Source of the DNA: an uncultured Altererythrobacter sp.
GTDB taxonomy: Bacteria; Pseudomonadota; Alphaproteobacteria; Sphingomonadales; Sphingomonadaceae
Direction of reading: 5' to 3'
Assembly (NCBI GenBank): GCA_947492235.1
Contig: CANLLZ010000001.1
Coordinates: forward strand, 806,001 to 870,000
Length of the DNA: 64,000 nt
Shown: piece by piece, positions 25,470 through 32,641 of the stretch
Position numbering within the stretch: position 1 is the first letter of the stretch
Layout of the letters: every line of letters starts with the position of its first letter
The notes under the pieces: model-generated
Told to the model about the DNA's origin: nothing
Seen by the model: only the letters and a program-made list of their open reading frames with translations
Database searches by the model: none
Made by a program: the position numbers and the translations under genes

Positions 25470-26948
25470 ATGAATACCTTGAAATTTGCTAAACTTGCGT
25501 CGGCCGGCGCGATGGCTTTGGCCCTGTCTGGCTGTCTGGCGAGCGGCGCGCCTATTCCGAGCGCTTCGGCGCCCATCACCCAGTCCGAAGCGCAGCAGGG
25601 CGCAGAGGCACATCCGCAATTGCTGGCCGAATTTGGCGGTGCGATGACCGGGCCATACGCGCAATATGTGGAGCAAGTGGGGCAGAACATCGCGGTCCAA
25701 TCGGGCCTCGGCAATGCCCGCAGTTCGTTCACCGTGTCGCTGGTCAACAGCCCGATCAACAACGCTTTCGCGATCCCTGGCGGCTATGTGTACACCACGC
25801 GCCAGCTGGTCACATTGATGAACAACGAGGCCGAGCTGGCCGGCGTGCTGGGCCACGAGGTCGCTCATGTCGCGGCCCGCCACTCGCAGCGCCGCCAGCA
25901 GGCAGCGCAGCGAAACTCCATTCTAGGAGCGGCGGGGGCAATCCTGTCCGGGGTTCTGCTTGGCAATAGCGGTGTCGGCGACACTCTCTCGCGCGGTATT
26001 CTGCAGGGTTCGCAATTGCTTACGCTGCGTTTCTCGCGCAGTCAGGAACTGGAGGCGGACGAGCTTGGCATTCAGTATCTGACCCGTGCCGGCTATGACC
26101 CGATGGCGATGTCCACCGTGCTGCGCAGTCTCGCGCTGCAGAACAATCTCGATGCGCAGATTCAGGGCCGCGGCAATGCGACTATCCCTGCCTGGGCCTC
26201 GACCCACCCCGATCCCGCTAGCCGGGTGCAAACTGCTGCTTCCAAAGCGCAGGGTTTGCCGGGGAGTGTTACCAATCGCGACACGTTCCTGACCCGAATC
26301 GACGGCATGATCTATGGCGACGATCCGGAACAGGGCATTGTCGAAGGGCGGCAGTTCACCCATCCCGATCTGCGCTTGTCTTTTACCGCGCCCAACGGCT
26401 TTTACATGGTCAACGGCACCCGCGCTGTGTCGATAAACGGGCAAAGTGGGAAGGCCCAGATGACGTTGGCGCCATATAACGGCAATCTGAACACCTATGT
26501 AAACAAGGTGTTCTCCGATCTGGCGGGTGAAGGGCAGACCATCACCCCGTCGAACCTCCAGCGGACGACGGTGAACGGGCTACCGGCCGTCTACGGAACC
26601 GCGCGTGTGAATAATGGCAACAGCCAAGTGGATGTGGTGGTGTTTGCCTACGAGTTTGCGAATGACCGGGCCTATCACTTCCAGGCGATCACGCAGGCGG
26701 GCAAATCGAACGTCTTCTCGCCCATGTTCCAGTCGATGCGGAGAATTTCCCAGGCCGAGGCCGACAAGGTCGTGCCGCGCAAACTGGATGTGGTGACCGT
26801 GCGTTCTGGAGATACGGTTTCTTCGCTGGCGAATCGCATGGCCTATACCAATGCGCAGGAAACCCGGTTCCGTGTCCTGAACGGGCTTTCGAGTGGCGAC
26901 ACGCTTCAGGCCGGGCAGAAAGTAAAGATCGTCGTTCGCGGTAACTGA
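25470..26948 (+). CDS. M48 family metalloprotease lipoprotein with LysM domain
   Basis: Probable periplasmic or outer-membrane zinc protease of 492 residues, BepA/LoiP-like. A lipobox-type signal (AMALALSGCLASG) gives a likely lipidated cysteine. The catalytic zinc motif is HEVAHVAARH within NNEAELAGVLGHEVAHVAARHS, and the third ligand region ELEADELGIQYLTRAGYDP follows. The C-terminal 60 residues form a LysM fold (VTVRSGDTVSSLANRMAYTNAQETRFRVLNGLSSGDTLQAGQKVKIV) for peptidoglycan binding. Start ATG 25470 has GGGGAG upstream. Such enzymes take part in outer-membrane protein quality control. A terminator follows at 26975. Confidence 0.9.
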   Translation: MNTLKFAKLASAGAMALALSGCLASGAPIPSASAPITQSEAQQGAEAHPQLLAEFGGAMTGPYAQYVEQVGQNIAVQSGLGNARSSFTVSLVNSPINNAFAIPGGYVYTTRQLVTLMNNEAELAGVLGHEVAHVAARHSQRRQQAAQRNSILGAAGAILSGVLLGNSGVGDTLSRGILQGSQLLTLRFSRSQELEADELGIQYLTRAGYDPMAMSTVLRSLALQNNLDAQIQGRGNATIPAWASTHPDPASRVQTAASKAQGLPGSVTNRDTFLTRIDGMIYGDDPEQGIVEGRQFTHPDLRLSFTAPNGFYMVNGTRAVSINGQSGKAQMTLAPYNGNLNTYVNKVFSDLAGEGQTITPSNLQRTTVNGLPAVYGTARVNNGNSQVDVVVFAYEFANDRAYHFQAITQAGKSNVFSPMFQSMRRISQAEADKVVPRKLDVVTVRSGDTVSSLANRMAYTNAQETRFRVLNGLSSGDTLQAGQKVKIVVRGN

Positions 26949-26974
26949 TGCCGGTAATGCTTCGGACACAAGAA

Positions 26975-27008
26975 AAGGGCGGCAGGTTTCCCTGCCGCCC
27001 TTCTTTTT
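26975..27008 (+). terminator. Rho-independent terminator (M48 gene / pilin)
   Basis: Twelve-base-pair stem (AAGGGCGGCAGG with CCTGCCGCCCTT), loop TTTC, then a T run to 27010. It lies between the M48 protease gene and the minus-strand pilin and may serve both directions because the left flank is A-rich. Confidence 0.88.
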
Positions 27009-27027
27009 TTGCCGTTTAGGCGTTGGC

Positions 27028-27192
27028 TTACGAAGCCAGCGTGTCGGACACATCCTTGAACGTGGTGTTCAGCTCGCTGCCCAGGGTGCTCATGGCGCCC
27101 ATTGCAGCGACGGCGATCAGAGCAGCGATCAGGCCGTACTCGATAGCGGTTGCACCCTGTTCGTCACGGACGAGGTTCTTGAGAAATTTCAT
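27028..27192 (-). CDS. flp: Flp/Fap pilin subunit
   Basis: Structural subunit of a Tad-type pilus, 54 residues: MKFLKNLVRDEQGATAIEYG, then LIAALIAVAAMGAMSTLGSELNTTFKDVSDTLAS. The short basic leader, prepilin peptidase site before the conserved Glu-Tyr (ATAIEYGLIAA), and single hydrophobic helix are the Flp signature. It is shorter than the usual gene-calling cut-off. No Tad secretion genes (cpaA-F) are visible. The second pilin lies 142 bases upstream on the same strand. Confidence 0.93.
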   Translation of the reverse strand: MKFLKNLVRDEQGATAIEYGLIAALIAVAAMGAMSTLGSELNTTFKDVSDTLAS

Positions 27193-27334
27193 GTGTAGTC
27201 TCCTGGTTATTGGTCTTCGTTACCCGACCCGTTGTGGCTCTTTCCGCAGCGGGTGATTTGGTTTCTAGGAGCGAGGCGTTGACAAATTCCTAATGCGGCG
27301 AAACATTTTGTAAGCTCAGCCGTCAGATGCGAAA

Positions 27335-27514
27335 TCAGGACCCGCGCGCGTCGACAACTTCGTCCGACACATCATTCCACATACCGATGGTTTCTGTGCC
27401 CACACCGGTGACAGCCGCGATCATGGAGAGGAACACCAGAGCAAGGATCAGACCGTATTCGACCGCGGTTGCGCCCGATCGATCGGCCATGATTGCTTTG
27501 AACAAATTGTGCAC
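27335..27514 (-). CDS. Second Flp/Fap pilin subunit
   Basis: Second, divergent pilin of 59 residues: HNLFKAIMADRSGATAVEYG, then LILALVFLSMIAAVTGVGTETIGMWNDVSDEVVDARGS. The prepilin cleavage context ATAVEYGLI matches Flp, but the downstream tail is different, suggesting a minor pilin or paralogue. The start I prefer is GTG 27514, preceded by CAGGTGA; a longer in-frame ORF begins at 27616, but its extra residues do not resemble a pilin leader. The 142 bases between the two pilin genes probably contain the promoter of the first. Confidence 0.85.
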   Translation of the reverse strand: MHNLFKAIMADRSGATAVEYGLILALVFLSMIAAVTGVGTETIGMWNDVSDEVVDARGS

Positions 27515-27593
27515 GCATTCACCTGTGGGTTCTGTGGGGTTAGGTACCTCATCGGATATCAGCGTAAAATTTGGGTAAAGATTGCAGGCGGAT

Positions 27594-28025
27594 ATGGAAA
27601 AAAATCTGACACCCATGCTGGTCGTGGCCGCTGCGGTCCTGCGCGGAGACGGAACGGTCCTGCTGCACCGCCGTCCCGCGGGCGCCGATCATGCCGGTTT
27701 GTGGGAGTTCCCCGGCGGGAAGGTGGAGGGGGGCGAAGACACCCGTGCTGCCCTCGTCCGTGAAATAGGCGAAGAGTGCGGCGTCGTGCTGGAGGCGGGC
27801 TTGCTCGAACCGGTATCGTTTGCCGCCGGAAAGACGGCGTCGGGCGAGCGCGAACTGGTGTTGCTCCTCTTTACAACGACCCGTTTCACTGGAGAACCGC
27901 AGTCGCTGGAAGGCGGCGAATGGCGCTGGCATCCTCTGGCGCAGGCCGCTCGCCTGAAGATGTCTCCACTCGATCGGCAATTGCTGGGGGCACTAATTGC
28001 GCATGAGAGGGCGAAGGGGGAGTAA
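27594..28025 (+). CDS. mutT: 8-oxo-dGTP diphosphatase (MutT-like Nudix hydrolase)
   Basis: Nudix hydrolase that cleanses the oxidised nucleotide pool; 143 residues. Full Nudix box GX5EX7REUXEEXGU is visible as GGKVEGGEDTRAALVREIGEECG, preceded by LLHRRPAGADHAGLWEFPGG, which is the MutT-type substrate region. ATG 27594 is taken after AGGCGG; a TTG four codons upstream is possible. It transcribes away from the pilins and ends about 50 bases before the tRNA-Arg gene. Confidence 0.93.
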   Translation: MEKNLTPMLVVAAAVLRGDGTVLLHRRPAGADHAGLWEFPGGKVEGGEDTRAALVREIGEECGVVLEAGLLEPVSFAAGKTASGERELVLLLFTTTRFTGEPQSLEGGEWRWHPLAQAARLKMSPLDRQLLGALIAHERAKGE

Positions 28026-28074
28026 AGGGGATTGCCATCCCCGGAGCACGCCCGTATGTGCCCACCTCCAATGC

Positions 28075-28151
28075 GCACCCGTAGCTCAGCTGGATAGAGT
28101 ACCTGACTACGAATCAGGGGGCCGGAGGTTCGAATCCTTCCGGGTGCGCCA
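28075..28151 (+). tRNA. tRNA-Arg (anticodon ACG)
   Basis: A 77-base gene with acceptor stem GCACCCG/CGGGTGC, D-loop TAGCTCAGCTGGATAGAGT, anticodon loop CTACGAA inside the ACTGA/TCAGG-like stem (anticodon ACG), T-loop GGTTCGAATCC, discriminator G and encoded CCA at 28149-28151. The A at the first anticodon position is normally edited to inosine for CGU/CGC/CGA reading. Confidence 0.97.
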
Positions 28152-28192
28152 TAAAAAGGGACTGGCCCCGATAGGGGTCGGTCCCTTTTTTG
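28133..28192 (+). repeat. 60-bp direct repeat, copy 1: tRNA-Arg 3' end plus terminator
   Basis: The last 19 bases of tRNA-Arg and the following terminator are repeated exactly at 28280-28339. The terminator part (28153-28191) has stem AAAAAGGGAC/GTCCCTTTTT plus an inner GGCCCC/GGGGTC helix with wobble pairs and a T run. Confidence 0.9.
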
Positions 28193-28279
28193 GTTCTCAC
28201 AGGAAGGAGGCGAACCTGTTCGGAGTCGGAGGCGCTGCCAAGCGCCGGAGACGGCGAGGAAGCCGCAGGCTGACGAGAC

Positions 28280-28339
28280 AATCCTTCCGGGTGCGCCATA
28301 AAAAGGGACTGGCCCCGATAGGGGTCGGTCCCTTTTTTG
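28280..28339 (+). repeat. 60-bp direct repeat, copy 2 (tRNA tail without tRNA body)
   Basis: Perfect copy of 28133-28192, 147 bases downstream, so the CCA end and terminator are present with no tRNA body. The intervening 87 bases contain a GGCGCT/AGCGCC hairpin and no gene. It looks like an attachment-site remnant or a tandem tail duplication. Confidence 0.9.
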
Positions 28340-28414
28340 ATTCCGCCTCGTGATATCGGAACCTCACCCCCTTTCTCTGTGTTGAATAGCTAAACACATT
28401 GAAAGGAAGCACCT

Positions 28415-28906
28415 ATGTCCGATGCACAAGGCATCTTCACCCGCCTGAAGGAAGACCACGACCACCACCGCGAGCTGCTCGACCAGATGGCCGAGACCAG
28501 CGGCGAGACCGAGCGGCGCAAGGAACTGCTCGAGAAATTCACCAAAGAAGTGAAATCGCACGCCGCCGCCGAGGAGCAGGCGCTCTATTCCACCATGCTC
28601 CGCAAGCCGCCGACCACCGATGACACGCGTCACTCTGTTGCCGAGCATCACGAGCTGGACGAGGCGCTCAACGATCTGGCCGCCACAGATATGTCCTCGC
28701 CCGCGTGGATGGCGAAGTTCAAACAGCTCGACCACGATTACCGCCATCACATTGAGGAAGAGGAGGAAGACCACTTCCCCGATTTCGAAGAGCATCTGAA
28801 CGATGACGACATCGCCCACATGGAAAAGGTGTTCGACCGCCGGAAGAAAGAAGAAAAGGCCGCGGCGGAAGTGACTCCGGAAAGCAAGGATGCGGCGAAG
28901 GAATAA
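28415..28906 (+). CDS. Hemerythrin-domain protein
   Basis: A 163-residue cytoplasmic protein with a four-helix hemerythrin-like domain that should bind a di-iron centre and sense or buffer oxygen or nitric oxide. His and Glu ligands are visible in KEDHDHHRELLDQM, KSHAAAEEQALYSTM, AEHHELDEALND and DHDYRHHIEEEEEDHFPDFEEHL. The C-terminal tail is Lys/Glu-rich. ATG 28415 has AAAGGAAG upstream. It stands before the phospholipase D-type gene, separated by 19 bases, so co-transcription is likely. Confidence 0.88.
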   Translation: MSDAQGIFTRLKEDHDHHRELLDQMAETSGETERRKELLEKFTKEVKSHAAAEEQALYSTMLRKPPTTDDTRHSVAEHHELDEALNDLAATDMSSPAWMAKFKQLDHDYRHHIEEEEEDHFPDFEEHLNDDDIAHMEKVFDRRKKEEKAAAEVTPESKDAAKE

Positions 28907-28925
28907 ATCCCCTAGCTAGGCCGCA

Positions 28926-30464
28926 ATGGAAAGCGGTGATCCAACAGACAGTGCGCCCGCGCTCGACCAGTCGGCCGAGCCGGGCGTCTGGCGTTTCGGG
29001 CTGGCCGAGCGGGCTTCCGTCATCGTCGATGCCGAAGGCTACTTCGCGCATATGCAGCAGGCGATGCTGAATGCCCGGCGCCGGATCATGCTGGTGGGTT
29101 GGGATTTCGACACCCGCATCCATCTCTCGCAAGGGCGCCGATGGTATGAGCGTCCGACGGACAATTCCTATCCCGAACGGCTGGGCAGCTTTCTCAGCTG
29201 GCTGGTCCGCCATCGTGACGAACTGGAAATTCGCGTTCTGAAATGGGGGCTGTCTTTCTTCCAGCTCGGCGCGCGGGGCTCGATGCTGGTCGATCTGCTG
29301 CGCATGTGGCCCAAGAAGCGGATCACGTTCAAATTCGATACCCAGCACCCGATCGGCTGCACCCATCACCAGAAACTGGCCGTGCTGGACGAGAAGCTGG
29401 CGGTGTGCGGCGGGATCGATCTGACGCATGACCGGTGGGACACGCGCGAGCACAAGGAAATCGATTCCAGAAGGCGGCGTCCGCGCGGGAAGCCCTATGG
29501 CCCATGGCACGACATCACCTTCATGATGGAAGGGCCGATTGCGGGGGAACTGTCCGATCTGTGCCGCGCGCGCTGGCAGAGGGCGGGGGCTGGCAAGCTG
29601 GAGGATCTGGAGCCGGCTGGGAAAAGTCTGTGGCCCGAAAAGCTCTCGGTTGATTTCGAAGACGTCGAAATCGGCATCGCACGGACCCGGGCCGAATACG
29701 AAGATACCTCGCCGATATGCGAGATCGAGACGCTGATGCTCGATCAGATCGCGGCGGCGGAGCGCTTCATCTATATCGAGAACCAGTATTTCACCTCGCG
29801 CAAGATCGCCGATGCGATCATCAAGCGCTTGGAAGAGGAAAACCCGCCCGAAATTGTCCTGGTCCATCCGCAACACGCCGAAGGCTGGCTTGAGCGGCAG
29901 GCAATGGATCATGCCCGCTCCGCGCTGGTGCGGTTAATCGGGGAGGCGGACAAGCACGACCGGTTCCGCGTCTATGTGGCGTGGACCGGCGACACCCCGA
30001 TCTACATCCATGCCAAATTGATGATTGTCGATGACCGCATTCTCAGGATCGGATCGGCCAATCTCAACAACCGTTCCATGGGCCTCGACAGCGAATGCGA
30101 CGTATTCATCGATTGCGACCGCGAGGCCAATCGCGACAAGGGCTTCGAGGAGACGATCCGCGATTTGCGCACTTCGCTGCTCGCCGAGCATTGCGGTGTG
30201 GGAGAAGGGACTATGGCCCAGCTAGTCGAATCGCTCGGCTCCATGCACAAGGCCATCGAACGTTTTGGAGCGGACGGTGTGCGTGCCTTGCGTCCTTTTG
30301 AACTTCCTGAATTGGGAGACACAGAAGAGGCGCTGGCCGGATCGCAGTTTTTCGATCCCGAGCATCCGGACGATATGTTCGAACCGTTTGCCCATGGGGG
30401 GCTGTTCCGCGAAGGAAGCCGTCTCGGCAGGCTGCGCGACAAGTTGAAGAGGAAGAGTGGATGA
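28926..30464 (+). CDS. Phospholipase D family protein (cardiolipin synthase-like)
   Basis: A 512-residue enzyme with two HxK(x)4D motifs of the PLD superfamily: HHQKLAVLDEKLAVCGGIDLTHDRWD near residue 145, and IHAKLMIVDDRILRIGSANLNNRSMGLDSECDV near residue 360. It lacks the paired N-terminal transmembrane helices of canonical ClsA, so it may be a soluble phospholipase or transphosphatidylase rather than a housekeeping cardiolipin synthase. The C-terminus is acidic, then basic. Its stop overlaps the folE start as ATGA. Confidence 0.88.
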   Translation: MESGDPTDSAPALDQSAEPGVWRFGLAERASVIVDAEGYFAHMQQAMLNARRRIMLVGWDFDTRIHLSQGRRWYERPTDNSYPERLGSFLSWLVRHRDELEIRVLKWGLSFFQLGARGSMLVDLLRMWPKKRITFKFDTQHPIGCTHHQKLAVLDEKLAVCGGIDLTHDRWDTREHKEIDSRRRRPRGKPYGPWHDITFMMEGPIAGELSDLCRARWQRAGAGKLEDLEPAGKSLWPEKLSVDFEDVEIGIARTRAEYEDTSPICEIETLMLDQIAAAERFIYIENQYFTSRKIADAIIKRLEEENPPEIVLVHPQHAEGWLERQAMDHARSALVRLIGEADKHDRFRVYVAWTGDTPIYIHAKLMIVDDRILRIGSANLNNRSMGLDSECDVFIDCDREANRDKGFEETIRDLRTSLLAEHCGVGEGTMAQLVESLGSMHKAIERFGADGVRALRPFELPELGDTEEALAGSQFFDPEHPDDMFEPFAHGGLFREGSRLGRLRDKLKRKSG

Positions 30465-31066
30465 GCGACACCAACGGGCAGGACAGCCTACCGAGCAAGC
30501 CCGACGTGCCTGAACACGTACAGGATGCCATCCGCACCCTGATCGAATGGACCGGCGACGATCCGCAACGCGAAGGATTGCTAGACACGCCCAAGCGGGT
30601 CGCGCGTGCGTGGAAGGAATATTGCCAGGGCTACGAGCACGACCCGGCCCTCCACCTGTCGCGCGTGTTCGAGGAAGTGGGCGGCTACGAGGAGATCGTG
30701 CTGCTCAAGGACATTCCGTTCCAGAGCCATTGCGAGCATCATATGGCACCCATCATCGGCAAGGCCGCGATTGCCTATCTGCCGACAGACAAGGTGGTCG
30801 GAATTTCCAAGCTGGCCCGCGTGCTGCATGGCTATGCCCGCCGCCTGCAGATTCAGGAGCGCCTGACTGCAGAAGTGGCCGAGTGCATCTGGGATAATCT
30901 CCAGCCGCGCGGCGTCGCGGTGGTCATCGACGCCAGCCACGCCTGCATGACCGCGCGCGGGGTTCGCACGCCGGGCGTCTCCATGGTCACCAGCCGCATG
31001 ATGGGCACCTTTCTTGAAGACCAGCGCAGCCGGAAAGAAGTGCTGAGCCTGATGGGGTATGGCTGA
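30461..31066 (+). CDS. folE: GTP cyclohydrolase I
   Basis: First step of tetrahydrofolate (and pterin) synthesis, GTP to 7,8-dihydroneopterin triphosphate; 201 residues. Recognised by DTPKRVARAWKEY, the zinc motif HCEHHMAPIIGKAAIAYLP, KVVGISKLARVLHGYARRLQIQERLTAEVAE and the second zinc residue in SHACMTARGVRTPGV. It is translationally coupled to the PLD-type gene. A terminator lies 27 bases past the stop, ending this plus-strand unit. Confidence 0.96.
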   Translation: MSDTNGQDSLPSKPDVPEHVQDAIRTLIEWTGDDPQREGLLDTPKRVARAWKEYCQGYEHDPALHLSRVFEEVGGYEEIVLLKDIPFQSHCEHHMAPIIGKAAIAYLPTDKVVGISKLARVLHGYARRLQIQERLTAEVAECIWDNLQPRGVAVVIDASHACMTARGVRTPGVSMVTSRMMGTFLEDQRSRKEVLSLMGYG

Positions 31067-31092
31067 GCAGGCTCGGCATCTTTTTGACACAA

Positions 31093-31120
31093 AAAAGGGC
31101 GCCTCGACGGGCGCCCTTTT
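31093..31120. terminator. Bidirectional terminator between folE and peroxiredoxin
   Basis: Stem AAAAGGGCGCC with GGCGCCCTTTT and a 6-base loop, flanked by an A run on the left and a T run on the right. It lies between convergent genes and can terminate both. Confidence 0.85.
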
Positions 31121-31144
31121 CTTATCTGGTTGGCGTGATGCCAA

Positions 31145-31624
31145 TCAAAGTTGGCCGAGCATGTGCTCCGCGCTGGAGACCGAGAAATCGCCCGGTGCTT
31201 CGACATTCAGCTCGGTCACTTTGCCGTCGTCGACGATCATCGAATAGCGCTGGCTCCGCTGGCCCAGGCCGAAGCCGCTGCCGTCCATCGTCAGGCCGAT
31301 GGCTTGGGCAAATTCGCCATTGCCGTCGGCCAGCATGGTTACGCCTTCGCCGCCATCGGCTTTGCTCCATGCGCCCATGACGAACGGGTCATTGACCGAG
31401 GTGCAGACCACTTCGTCCACGCCCTTGGCTTTGAGCGCATCCACATTCTCGACATAGCCGGGCAGATGCTTGGCCGAGCAGGTCGGGGTGAACGCGCCGG
31501 GGACCGCGAAGAGCGCCACTTTGCGGCCCTTGAAAAACTCGCCGGACTGGACCTGTTCGGGGCCGGCCTCGGTGGCTTTCACCATCTTTACGTCGGGAAG
31601 GGTGTCGCCTTTGGAAATGGTCAT
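31145..31624 (-). CDS. Peroxiredoxin (Prx5-type)
   Basis: Thiol peroxidase of 159 residues, reducing peroxides in the cytoplasm. The catalytic motif PGAFTPTCSAKHLPGYVENVD carries the peroxidatic Cys. GDTLPDVKMVKATEAGPEQVQSGEFFKGRKVALFAVPG and TSVNDPFVMGAWSKADGG are typical of the Prx5/type II group that often uses glutaredoxin or glutathione. ATG 31624 is preferred; residues upstream in the frame are not peroxiredoxin-like. It is convergent with folE across a shared terminator. Confidence 0.92.
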   Translation of the reverse strand: MTISKGDTLPDVKMVKATEAGPEQVQSGEFFKGRKVALFAVPGAFTPTCSAKHLPGYVENVDALKAKGVDEVVCTSVNDPFVMGAWSKADGGEGVTMLADGNGEFAQAIGLTMDGSGFGLGQRSQRYSMIVDDGKVTELNVEAPGDFSVSSAEHMLGQL

Positions 31625-31817
31625 GCTGTTCAATGTCCTTGCGTTGGATGACGGGAATTCTCGCTTTCCAACATAGGACACCGCAGGCGGCTTGCAAGCA
31701 GGAGGAGAGGCCACCGCGTGGTTAAAAGCGCTTTACTTCGGCGGTTTAAACATTCGTAAACCCGGCGCGTCATTTCGGGCTCCAGCAAGCAGGGGTGCTT
31801 GCACAGGGGAGACCAGA

Positions 31818-32453
31818 ATGATGACCAGAAATTTCCGACTCGCAGCGGGCTGCATGGCCGCGCTCGTATCCACGACATCGGCCGCCGCGGCTACCGAGGG
31901 GGCGACTGAGGACGTCACCGCAGTCGCTGCGACCAGTGATGTCGGCACCGTTGCTGCCGTTGGCACCGACACCGCTGTGATCGAGCCCGCTGTCGCCACG
32001 CCAGCCGCGCCCGTCACCTCCATCGGTCCGGTACCGGCCGCTGTCACCAAGCTCGAAACAGCCAAGGCGGTGCGCGAACTCGATATCATGCTGATGGTAA
32101 GCTCGCTCGTCTGCCGCCACAGCGCACACGATTTTCAAGCCGAATACCGGGCGTTCTCGGCCCGCCACCTTCCGGAGCTCAATGCCGCCAGCCGGCTGAT
32201 GCAGGCGGAGCTTGTCGCGCAGCACGGCCAGAAGGGCGCAAAACGCGCGCTGGACCGTATCAGTGTCCGCATGGCAAACACCTTTGGGCAGGGCCATCCC
32301 ACAATGGATTGTTCCGAACTGAAAGTGGCCACGGCCGAGCTCGCCGCGCGGGCGCCGGGCGAGCAGCTCTACATGACAGCCGTCGCCATGCTGAAGCAGC
32401 CGGCGCAGGGCCCGCAGCCGGCCCAGCCAGCGCTGGCGATTGCGGTGAAGTAG
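31818..32453 (+). CDS. Secreted protein of unknown function upstream of ahcY
   Basis: Protein of 211 residues with a signal peptide (MMTRNFRLAAGCMAALVSTTSAAAA), an Ala/Val/Thr-rich low-complexity stretch to about residue 80, and a helical domain ELDIMLMVSSLVCRHSAHDFQAEYRAFSARHLPELNAASRLMQAEL...MANTFGQGHPTMDCSELK. Two cysteines (in SLVCRH and MDCSEL) could form a disulfide. Similar small proteins beside ahcY in related genomes have, as I recall, sometimes been labelled S-adenosyl-L-homocysteine hydrolase, which is a neighbour-name artefact, as no catalytic motif is present. Starts 31818 and 31821 are equally possible. Confidence 0.65.
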   Translation: MMTRNFRLAAGCMAALVSTTSAAAATEGATEDVTAVAATSDVGTVAAVGTDTAVIEPAVATPAAPVTSIGPVPAAVTKLETAKAVRELDIMLMVSSLVCRHSAHDFQAEYRAFSARHLPELNAASRLMQAELVAQHGQKGAKRALDRISVRMANTFGQGHPTMDCSELKVATAELAARAPGEQLYMTAVAMLKQPAQGPQPAQPALAIAVK

Positions 32454-32535
32454 CACCCGACACGTAACAAACGGGACGTCCCTGGGCCCCGGCTCGCAAG
32501 GAAAATGCGGGTCGGGGCGACCAGGCGACTTCACG

Positions 32536-32555
32536 ATATAAAGATATCTTTATAT
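32536..32555. promoter_or_regulatory. Perfect 20-bp palindrome upstream of ahcY (candidate SahR/ArsR-type operator)
   Basis: The half-site ATATAAAGAT is followed by its exact inverse complement. This is the type of AT-rich palindrome I associate with ArsR-family regulators of methionine/S-adenosylhomocysteine genes (SahR-like) in Proteobacteria. It is 86 bases before ahcY. Regulator identity is inference; no such regulator is in the window. Confidence 0.6.
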
Positions 32556-32641
32556 TTGCTCTTGGAAGGGGAGGCCGCTAAAGCGCAGCCAACCCTTTTG
32601 GTGGTTCGTTTGCGGACCGCCCAACTCCTGAGGAGCAAATG
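32555..32641 (+). promoter_or_regulatory. Foldable ahcY leader that can hide the ribosome site
   Basis: TTTGCTC (32555-32561) can pair with GAGCAAA (32633-32639) beside the ahcY start. Within are two further helices: CGC/GCG around TAAA (32576-32585), and a nine-pair GGTGGTTCG/CGGACCGCC hairpin (32600-32621, with wobbles). CTCC (32625-32628) can pair with GGAG (32632-32635) of the Shine-Dalgarno GAGGAG. GGGAG (32569-32573) can compete for that CTCC. No known riboswitch motif was recognised. Confidence 0.4.

Noticed and set aside
28193-28279. A residual mobile element between the tRNA tail repeats
   Set aside because: Only 87 bases with a hairpin and no ORF, integrase or terminal repeats beyond the duplication; kept as a finding but not called as an element.
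28114-28353. Small ORFs across the tRNA-Arg tail repeat (translating to sequences such as AHPEGFEPPAP)
   Set aside because: They translate the tRNA 3' end and terminators; these are well-known false ORFs near tRNA genes.
32555-32641. SAM-II or SAH riboswitch in the ahcY leader
   Set aside because: Fragments such as CGCTAAAG and GCAGCC resemble SAM-II pieces, but their order is different and no SAH-riboswitch consensus was found.
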